From contig NZ_FXXA01000002.1 in NCBI RefSeq assembly GCF_900184265.1, positions 636,733 to 700,732 of the forward strand: a stretch of 64,000 nucleotides of DNA, in the 5' to 3' direction. Shown piece after piece: positions 43,649 through 50,560 of this stretch. The translations under genes and the position numbers were made by a program. Positions within the stretch are counted from its first letter, which is position 1. Every line of letters begins with the position of its first letter. Under the pieces are notes generated by a model that saw nothing but the letters and a program-made list of their open reading frames with translations, had not been told where the DNA came from and ran no database searches. Origin of the DNA: Eggerthella timonensis (lineage in GTDB: Bacteria > Actinomycetota > Coriobacteriia > Coriobacteriales > Eggerthellaceae).

Positions 43649-43740
43649 CTTTCGATTCCGCAGTTTCCCTGTCCCGCTCAGGAGGGCACTCCTTCCGGCA
43701 GGGCCTCCGCTCAGGATGCCAAGCTCCCCCCCCCAATGCA

Positions 43741-43779
43741 AGAGCACCCTCTCGGGGTTGCGATCCGAGAGGGTGCTCT
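43741..43779 (-). terminator. Hairpin downstream of the AGCS symporter
   Basis: Perfect 15-bp arms AGAGCACCCTCTCGG and CCGAGAGGGTGCTCT flank a 9-base loop, 30 bases past the symporter stop on the minus strand. No strong T-run follows, but position and stem strength suggest termination. Confidence 0.65.
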
Positions 43780-43809
43780 CTGCTGTTGCGCGCTTGAGCG
43801 CGGAGTGGG

Positions 43810-45330
43810 TTAGTTGGCCGCGCCCAGACGGTCGTCCAGCGGATCGATGGGCGGGATGTCCCAGTTGTCGCCGGGCAGGTGCGGCGCCATCTCGTCCTCG
43901 TTTCCGGCGGCGGCGAGGCGGGCGAAGTAGTCCTTCGTCTCCTTCACCACCACGCCGGACAGCGCGATGAGGGCGATCATGTTCGGCAGCGCCATCAGGC
44001 CGTTGAAGATGTCGGCGATGGTCCACACGGCAGCCACGGTCATGTACGGGCCGATGAACACGGCGGCGATGTAGAGCCAGCGGTAGGTCTTCACGGCTTT
44101 CATCGAACCGTTGCTGAAGTACTCAAGGCAGCGCTCGCCGTAGTAGTCCCAGCCCAGGATCGTGGTGAAACCGAACAGCACCAAGCAGGCCATCAACACG
44201 AATGATACCACTTCGCCCGGGATGAACGGCAGACCCGCCTGGAATGCCGCGGTGGTCACGGCAGCGCCTTCGAGGCCGGGGATCTGGTACGCACCGGTCA
44301 TGACGAGCGCGAGGCCGGTCATCGAGCACACCACGATGGTGTCCAGGAACGTGCCGGTCATGGACACGAGGCCCTGGCGCACCGGCTCCTTCGTCTGCGC
44401 GGCGGCAGCGGCGATGGGGGCGGAGCCCAGGCCGGCCTCGTTCGAGAAGATGCCGCGCGCGATGCCCTTCTGCATGGCGATGATGATGGCGCCCAGCATG
44501 CCGCCCGCGGCCGCCTGCAGGCCGAATGCGCTTTCAAAAATGGTGACGAACGCGCCGGGGATCTTGTCGATGTTCGTGATGATGAGCAGCAGCGAGAAGC
44601 CCACGTACAGCACCACCATCGCGGGGATGACGCGCTCGGACACCTTCGCGATGCGCTTCAAGCCGCCGATGACCACGAGGCCCACCAGCACGGCCAACAC
44701 GATGGAGCCGATGACGGTGAAGATGGAGTAGTCCATGCCCAGGATGTTCACGGTTGCGTTCTTCTCGGGGTCGAAGAACCCGGTGATGGCGCTGGAGATG
44801 GAGTTGACCTGCGTGAACGTACCGATGCCGAACAGGCCCACGCACATGCCGAAGAACGCGAACACCTTCGCCAGCCAGCGCCAGTTCTTGCCCATGCCGC
44901 GCTCGATGTAGTAGAAGGGGCCGCCCAGCACATGGCCGGTCTTCTTGTCGACGCTGCGGTACTTCACGGCAAGCAGGCCCTCGGAGAACTTCGTCGCCAT
45001 GCCGAACAGCGCTGCCAGCCACATCCAGAACATCGCGCCGGGGCCGCCGGCGACGATGGCCGTGGCCACGCCGACGATGTTGCCGGTGCCGATGGTGGCT
45101 GACAGGGCCGTGCACAGCGCGCCGAAGCTGGTCACTTCGCCTTCGCCGCCGGTTTCGTTCTTGATCATGTAGCGCAGCGCGCGCGGCAGCTGCCTGAATT
45201 GCACGCCTCGCAGACGCACGGTGAGCAAAATGCCGCCGAACAGGATCAACACCATGAGCGGCACGCCCCAGATGAAGTCGTCTATAGCGACGAGCCCATC
45301 GTTGATCATACTAAAAAAGCCTTCCACCAA
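43810..45330 (-). CDS. Alanine/glycine:cation symporter (AGCS family), probably glycine
   Basis: A 506-residue Na+- or H+-coupled amino-acid symporter with about 11 helices. Family signatures include TALSATIGTGNIVGVATAIV and GGPGAMFWMWLAALFGMATKFSEG (read in two parts), then RGIFSNEAGLGSAPIAAAAA. Start is the GTG at 45330, five bases after AAGGAGG. A glycine riboswitch sits in its leader, so glycine is the likely substrate; AGCS members also carry alanine. It is a single-gene unit between the riboswitch and a hairpin. Confidence 0.92.
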   Translation of the reverse strand: MVEGFFSMINDGLVAIDDFIWGVPLMVLILFGGILLTVRLRGVQFRQLPRALRYMIKNETGGEGEVTSFGALCTALSATIGTGNIVGVATAIVAGGPGAMFWMWLAALFGMATKFSEGLLAVKYRSVDKKTGHVLGGPFYYIERGMGKNWRWLAKVFAFFGMCVGLFGIGTFTQVNSISSAITGFFDPEKNATVNILGMDYSIFTVIGSIVLAVLVGLVVIGGLKRIAKVSERVIPAMVVLYVGFSLLLIITNIDKIPGAFVTIFESAFGLQAAAGGMLGAIIIAMQKGIARGIFSNEAGLGSAPIAAAAAQTKEPVRQGLVSMTGTFLDTIVVCSMTGLALVMTGAYQIPGLEGAAVTTAAFQAGLPFIPGEVVSFVLMACLVLFGFTTILGWDYYGERCLEYFSNGSMKAVKTYRWLYIAAVFIGPYMTVAAVWTIADIFNGLMALPNMIALIALSGVVVKETKDYFARLAAAGNEDEMAPHLPGDNWDIPPIDPLDDRLGAAN

Positions 45331-45444
45331 ATCCTCCTTCAGCCTGCGTTACGGGCAACTTCTGCGAAACCCGTATACGACGTGGCTGCTCTGGAGGATG
45401 AGAAGGAAAGCATACGTTCATGCTCACGCGACAAGCTGGTTAGC

Positions 45445-45560
45445 TTTGCTCTGTCCTTTTGCCTGAGAGTTTCGGCGGCATCTCCTTCGCGGCGATGCGC
45501 CTTGCCCCTTCGGCACCCGATCCGATGGCCGGGATTCTCCAGAGGCCCCTTCCGCGCCCT
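45445..45560 (-). ncRNA. Glycine riboswitch (single recognisable aptamer)
   Basis: Read on the minus strand the region contains CTCTGGAGAATCCCGG, then GTGCCGAAGGGGCAA, then AACTCTCAGGCAAAAGGACA and GAGC. These are the conserved core segments of the gcvT-type glycine aptamer in the right order. It begins about 120 bases upstream of the symporter start. Only one aptamer core was found, whereas many glycine riboswitches are tandem. Whether glycine turns the gene on or off is not shown. Confidence 0.92.
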
Positions 45561-45797
45561 GTTTCTTTCGATCCAGGACGTATCAACGGGGTGACGCTAT
45601 GAAATTGTGCAGCTGATTGTAGCAAGGAACGCTTCCGTTGTTAAGCCGTTGTTTGACATTTCTGAAAATGGGGATTGTGGCGGGACGGTTTCGGCATCGC
45701 TACGAACGGTGCACCGTTCGAACGTCTCAGCTGCAGATGGAAGCGTCCTCCGTATTGTTGCGGCCAATACATCATTTCATACACGAGGAGGTCCTCT

Positions 45798-48700
45798 ATG
45801 GCTCCCCAGCCGACTGTTCCCACCTGTCCGCCTTCGCGCGCGGGTCGATTGCGCGCGTTCTTCGTGCTGATGGGGTTGGTCGTTCTCTGCCTTCTGGCGT
45901 TTCGCTCGCCGGCGTTCGCCGAGGAGGCGACGCCCGACGTCGCCGACGACGCTCCCACGCCGCGCGCGGCTATGGACGTCACCAGCAAGGTGTCGATCGA
46001 CGGCATCAAGTTGCAGAAGAAATCGGGCAACACCTGGCAGGACATTCCCGATGGAACCACGCTGACCAGCGGCGCGTACGTGCGCATCTACATCGACTGG
46101 AGCATTCCCGACATGACCGATGTGAACGCGAACGATACGTTCACGTTCACCATCGACGGCGAGAATCACTTCATTGCCAGCGACTTCGGGCCGGTCAACC
46201 TCGTCGATCCGGGGACGTCGAAGGTTATCGGGTCGTACGTAGTCAACGGAAACCGCGACGCGAACGGCAGCATGATCCCCAATAAGCAGATCACCATCGT
46301 CACAACGCTTTCAGCCGAGGGCGCTGAATTCCCGTCGCTGCACAACGGGTTCTATTCGCTTGAGGGCTACGTGACCGGCACGGGCAGCGACATCGTGTTC
46401 GAAGTGAACGGCAAGCTGCTGCCGTCCATCAACGTCGAGCCGTCTACGCCAACGCCGCTGCCTGGAACGCCGTTGCTGAAATACGGCTCGCAGGTTGCCG
46501 GCCAGAACCAGATCGTGTGGAACATGGGCGTGAACCTGGACAACATCGTGAACGCGTATGCGGACTACGCAGCCGGCGGTTCGACGCCCTCGCCGCAACA
46601 GCGCGACCTCCTGTTGACCGACGAGTTGAAGGGCGGCCAGGCCATCACGTCGAGCGGGGTGGTGGTGTACATGCCCGTCGTGGCCACGACCGATGCGGGC
46701 GAGGCTCAGACCGAGCAGTACGCGGCGTATCCCATCACCGACTTGTTCACGTTGGTTGACAAGTCGGCGGCCGACGGGTTGACGCAGGAGGAATTTGCCG
46801 CGAGCGTGAGGACTGCGGACGATCCCACCATCGGCGTATGGGAGAATCGCGTGGTGTACATCGGCTTCGGCGACGTGCCCTCGGGCGACGGCACGAGCGC
46901 GCTCAACATCCGCAATATTCTGAACGGCCAAGGCGAACTGGGCCTGTCGCAGCTGCTCGACCAGAAGGGCGTCACCCAAACGCAGAAGGATATCATCATG
47001 AAGTACTTCAGCGCGTCGGGTCCGAACGGAGGCGACTTCACATCGTTCATCGTGGAGCTGCGCACCGATGCGTCCGAAACCGGGCAATACGACAACACCG
47101 CCACGCTCACGTACGGCGACAGCTCGTCGGAGGAGTCGTCAACGGGCGCCTACTTCACGGTGATCTCGGGCGGCGTGGAAGTGAAGGACGGCAAGGCCGT
47201 GCTGACGAAGGTGGATGCGGGCGACGCCGGCATCGTGCTTCCGGGCGCGGTGTTCAAGTTAGAGAAGATGCAGCCCGACAACTCGTGGGCAGCGGTAGCC
47301 GGATCCGAGCGCTTGACGACGGACCCCAACGGCCTGGTCACGGTCACGGGGCTGCTGCTGGGCCAGTACCGCTTCGTCGAGCTGGAACCGCCGACGGGCT
47401 ACATCATGGAATCGGAACCGGTGGAGTTCGCCATCACGTCGGCCACGCCGAACCACACGGTGGCCGTGACGGCTAAAAACTCGAAGAGCCCCGTGCTGGG
47501 CAAGGCCGTGCTGACGAAGGTGGACGCCGACGCGCCGGGAACGGTGCTGCCGGGCGCGACGTTCAAGCTGGAGGAGCGCGCCGGAGATGGCTCGTGGGTC
47601 GACGTTCCCGGGTACGACGCGTTGGTGACCGACGGGAACGGCCTGATCACGGTCGACAATCTGACGATGGGCACGTACCGCTTCGTGGAGGTGTCGGCCC
47701 CCGAGGGCTACGAGCTGGAAACCGAGCCGGTGGAGTTCACCCTGGCCGAGGACACGCCGGGGCTGGAGGCGGCCGTGACGGCTACGAACGTCAAGAGCCC
47801 CGTGTTCGGCAGCGCCGTGCTGACGAAGGTGGACGCCGATTCGCCGTCGACGGTGCTTCCCGGCGCGACGTTCAAATTGGAGCAGCGGCTCGCCGACGAC
47901 TCCTGGGAGACGGTTCCGGGCCATGACGCGCTCGTGACCGACGGCGACGGCCTGATCGAGGTCGCGAACCTGCCGGTCGGCTCCTACCGCTTCGTGGAGA
48001 CGGCCGCCCCCGAGGGCTACGTGCTGGACGGGACGCCCCGCGAGTTCGCCATCGACGCGGCCGCCCCAGCGCCCATCGTCGTGAACATCACGGCGGAGAA
48101 CGCCAAGGAGCCGCCGGTGGGCAAGGTGGTGCTCACGAAGGTCGACGCCGATTCGCCGACGACCGTGCTGCCGGGCGCCGTGTTCAAGCTCGAGGCCCAG
48201 ACGGCCGACGGCTGGGAGCCGGTGGCGGGCTCCGAGAGCCTGACCACCGACGGGAACGGCCTGATCACGGTGGAGGATCTCCCGATGGGGACGTACCGCT
48301 TCGTCGAGGTGTCGGCCCCCGAGGGCTACGAGCTGGAAACCGAGCCGGTGGAGTTCACCCTCGCCGAGGACACGCCGGGGCTGGAGGCCGCCGTGACGGC
48401 CACGAACAAGAAGACCCCGGTGCTGGGCGGTGCGCAGCTCACCAAGGTGGACGCCGACGATCCTGCGACCGTGCTGCCCGGTGCGACGTTCAAGCTCGAG
48501 CAGCGCCTCGCCGACGACACGTGGGCCGTGGTGGTTGACCACGAAGCCCTGGTGACCGACGAGCAGGGCATCATCGAGGTCGCGAACCTGCCGGTCGGCT
48601 CCTACCGCTTCGTGGAGACTTCCGCCCCCGAGGGCTACGTGCTGGACGGTACGCCGGTGGAATTCACCGTGGCGGTGGGGCAACCGTCGAAAGCCGAGCT

Positions 48701-48974
48701 CACGATGGAGAATGCTCTCGTGCCGCCTGACCCGGTCGACCCGGTCGATCCGACGGATCCCACCAACCCGACGAACCCCACGAATCCCACGAATCCCACG
48801 ACGCCGGGCAACCCGTCGACTTCTAATCCGCCGAGCAAGATTTCGTCCGTAGCCTCGATTGCGCGCACGGGCGACGGGCTCCCGCTTGCGGTGGCGGGGG
48901 TGGTGGGCGCGCTCGCGCTCGGCGCGCTTGCAACGGCGCTGCTGGCGGCGCGCCGCCGCGCTCGGCGCCGTTAG
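45798..48974 (+). CDS. SpaA-repeat surface protein with sortase-type C-terminus
   Basis: A 1,058-residue protein. The signal peptide includes AFFVLMGLVVLCLLAFRSPA. An N-terminal Ig-like region (from about residue 45) is followed by five SpaA/Cna-B domains. Each starts with a VLTKVDA- or QLTKVDA-type strand and ends FVE(L/V/T)xxPEGY or similar. The Lys in TKVD and the Glu in FVE are the usual isopeptide partners. A (PTN)n linker precedes IARTGDGLPLAVAGVVGALA, a helix and a basic tail. IARTG resembles the LAxTG signal used by class E sortases rather than classical LPxTG. Likely a cell-wall-linked adhesin or pilin-like backbone; no sortase gene is in the window. The ATG follows GAGGAGGTCCTCT. 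Confidence 0.88.
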   Translation: MAPQPTVPTCPPSRAGRLRAFFVLMGLVVLCLLAFRSPAFAEEATPDVADDAPTPRAAMDVTSKVSIDGIKLQKKSGNTWQDIPDGTTLTSGAYVRIYIDWSIPDMTDVNANDTFTFTIDGENHFIASDFGPVNLVDPGTSKVIGSYVVNGNRDANGSMIPNKQITIVTTLSAEGAEFPSLHNGFYSLEGYVTGTGSDIVFEVNGKLLPSINVEPSTPTPLPGTPLLKYGSQVAGQNQIVWNMGVNLDNIVNAYADYAAGGSTPSPQQRDLLLTDELKGGQAITSSGVVVYMPVVATTDAGEAQTEQYAAYPITDLFTLVDKSAADGLTQEEFAASVRTADDPTIGVWENRVVYIGFGDVPSGDGTSALNIRNILNGQGELGLSQLLDQKGVTQTQKDIIMKYFSASGPNGGDFTSFIVELRTDASETGQYDNTATLTYGDSSSEESSTGAYFTVISGGVEVKDGKAVLTKVDAGDAGIVLPGAVFKLEKMQPDNSWAAVAGSERLTTDPNGLVTVTGLLLGQYRFVELEPPTGYIMESEPVEFAITSATPNHTVAVTAKNSKSPVLGKAVLTKVDADAPGTVLPGATFKLEERAGDGSWVDVPGYDALVTDGNGLITVDNLTMGTYRFVEVSAPEGYELETEPVEFTLAEDTPGLEAAVTATNVKSPVFGSAVLTKVDADSPSTVLPGATFKLEQRLADDSWETVPGHDALVTDGDGLIEVANLPVGSYRFVETAAPEGYVLDGTPREFAIDAAAPAPIVVNITAENAKEPPVGKVVLTKVDADSPTTVLPGAVFKLEAQTADGWEPVAGSESLTTDGNGLITVEDLPMGTYRFVEVSAPEGYELETEPVEFTLAEDTPGLEAAVTATNKKTPVLGGAQLTKVDADDPATVLPGATFKLEQRLADDTWAVVVDHEALVTDEQGIIEVANLPVGSYRFVETSAPEGYVLDGTPVEFTVAVGQPSKAELTMENALVPPDPVDPVDPTDPTNPTNPTNPTNPTTPGNPSTSNPPSKISSVASIARTGDGLPLAVAGVVGALALGALATALLAARRRARRR

Positions 48975-49414
48975 TTGCTGGCCGAGAAGTTGTCGGCGTT
49001 CTCCTTGAGCTTCGCCAACACCGTGACGAACGTGTCGAGATCCGCCTGGTCGATGCCCTCGATCAGGCGGTCCGCCGCGTCGACGGTGATCGGCTGAACG
49101 GTCATGACCAGCTCATGCGCTTTGTCCGTCACCGAGATCGCATGGGCGCGGCGATCTGACTTGTGCTGCTTGCGCACTACCAGACCCTTGCGCTCGAGCG
49201 TGTCAAGGTAGCGCGTGATGGTGGCTTGCTCCTTGCGCGTGCGTTCTGCCAGCTGCTTCTGCGATAGCTCGCCCGCGCTGTCCAGCTGGTTGATCAGGTT
49301 CCACTGGCCCGGCGTGATCTCGTAGGGCTTCAGGGCGGCTTCCAACGATTTTGCGATGGCGCGTTGGGCGTCGTATACGAGGAATCCGATGAGGCTGTTA
49401 TGCTTGTTGATCAT
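48971..49414 (-). CDS. MarR family transcriptional regulator
   Basis: A 147-residue winged-helix regulator with the HTH ELSQKQLAERTRKEQATITR and wing LVVRKQHKSDRRAHAISVTD. These match MarR closely. The ATG at 49414 begins the conserved region (MINKHNSLIGFLVYDAQRAI); the open frame upstream adds 37 non-conserved residues. Its stop overlaps the stop of the convergent SpaA-repeat gene by 4 bases. No obvious target gene is adjacent on its own strand. Confidence 0.85.
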   Translation of the reverse strand: MINKHNSLIGFLVYDAQRAIAKSLEAALKPYEITPGQWNLINQLDSAGELSQKQLAERTRKEQATITRYLDTLERKGLVVRKQHKSDRRAHAISVTDKAHELVMTVQPITVDAADRLIEGIDQADLDTFVTVLAKLKENADNFSASN

Positions 49415-49660
49415 ACTTGACCTGCTTCTGGCATGTCGCGCGGAGGTGGGGAGGGGCGAGCGGAACATCCGCACGCTGCGCTGGCCACGCTGAACGGCGA
49501 TAAGGGCATTAAAGTACCTGCTCAATTAATCACAACTGACAATAATCCGTCAACTTCTTTGCGCCCCGTGCGCCCAAAAACCACGCCGCCGGTACACGCT
49601 CCCTTCATCCGTCGAAGCAAGACGGAAGGCGCGGTCTGCGCATCGAGCCTTGCTCTTTGG

Positions 49661-49813
49661 TGGGCGCAAATAGGCACCCATGACAATTCGGGCGCATGTT
49701 TCATATGCTGCGATCTTCCAGTAGCGAAAGAAACACCAGGTGATGCAATTCTCGCGCGCTGACCGCGATGCTGTATGGGCTTCAAAATTGTCATAGGTGC
49801 CACTTTGCGCCCA
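49661..49813. mobile_element. MITE-like element, 153 bp, 28-bp terminal inverted repeats
   Basis: The left end 49661-49688 (starting TGGGCGCAAATAGGCACCCA) and right end 49786-49813 are inverted repeats with 25 of 28 matches. The interior has no coding signal. Its ends differ from those of the element at 42221, so they are separate families of similar size. No clear target duplication was seen. Confidence 0.6.
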
Positions 49814-49852
49814 TGTTGCCAACGCTCCGCTCCTTCAGGCTAACAGCCGGGA

Positions 49853-49868
49853 TGTTTCACGTGAAACA
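49853..49868. other. parS site, copy 6
   Basis: Exact TGTTTCACGTGAAACA, extended to a perfect 22-base palindrome. It lies at the left edge of a GC-rich repeat block whose other edge carries copy 7, 435 bases away. Confidence 0.85.
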
Positions 49869-49889
49869 TCCGTACGCTTCCCGTTTTTG

Positions 49890-50215
49890 AGCGCAGGGTG
49901 GTGCTTGCGAGCCGGCGGTTCGCGATCGACGGGGGGCGTGCACAGGCACGGCTCGCGACCGGCACGGCAGGCGCGGGGTTCGGCAAGCGTTGCGCGTTGG
50001 CTCGCGATCAGCGGGACGTGTGTTGCGCTCCCGCGGCACGCGATCGGCGCGGCAAGCGTTGCGCGTCGGCTCGCGACCGGCGCGGCATGCGTTGCGCGCC
50101 CGCAGCTCGCGACCGGCGGGACGTGTGTTGCGCGTCTGCGGCAAGCGATCGGCGCGGCGTGCACAGGCGCGGCACGCGACAGGCGCGGTGCTTGCAAGAC
50201 GCGGAGCGAGGTGCC
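49890..50215. repeat. Degenerate GC-rich tandem repeats between two parS sites
   Basis: Imperfect units of roughly 33-38 bases recur, built from GCTCGCGACCGGC, GGACGTGTGTTGCGC or GCAAGCGTTGCGCG, and CGGCACGCGATCGGCG. Reading frames through it are open on both strands only because the composition avoids stops. I see no start site or domain to support a gene. It fills most of the long gap 49415-50560 together with the MITE-like element and two parS sites. Confidence 0.7.
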
Positions 50216-50287
50216 CCCCGCGTCTCTGCGCCACAGGGAAGAGAGCGCGGGTCGCCCATTCGGCGTCACCTGTATGGCAGAGTCGGA

Positions 50288-50303
50288 TGTTTCACGTGAA
50301 ACA
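50288..50303. other. parS site, copy 7
   Basis: Exact TGTTTCACGTGAAACA, 258 bases upstream of the first molybdoenzyme start. Between it and the gene is an AT-rich stretch (50340-50425) likely to contain the operon promoter, and a TGCAAGT...ACTTGCA inverted repeat at 50424-50458. Confidence 0.85.
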
Positions 50304-50560
50304 TCTGTGCGGTTTTACCTGTTCGCTACAGTTAACTCAATTTCTTCCTCGTGCTCACGACTATTCTTTATAAAGATAGCTAAAAGTCATTGCACTAATA
50401 ATATCAGATGATATAGTTAGCCATGCAAGTAATAGGGGAACGAGCGAGGGAACTTGCAGTGCGGGGGCGCTTCGAAGGGGGATTTCTTCAACGGCGCATC
50501 TTCATCGAACCTTTCCAACTCTCCGACCCCTACATGCAGAGTGAGGCAAAAGGAGGAGAG

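Noticed and set aside
49797..50411. Overlapping open frames on both strands in the repeat block between parS copies 6 and 7
   Set aside because: All six frames are long because the tandem repeats avoid stop codons. The translations are repetitive Arg/Ala/Cys strings with no start context.
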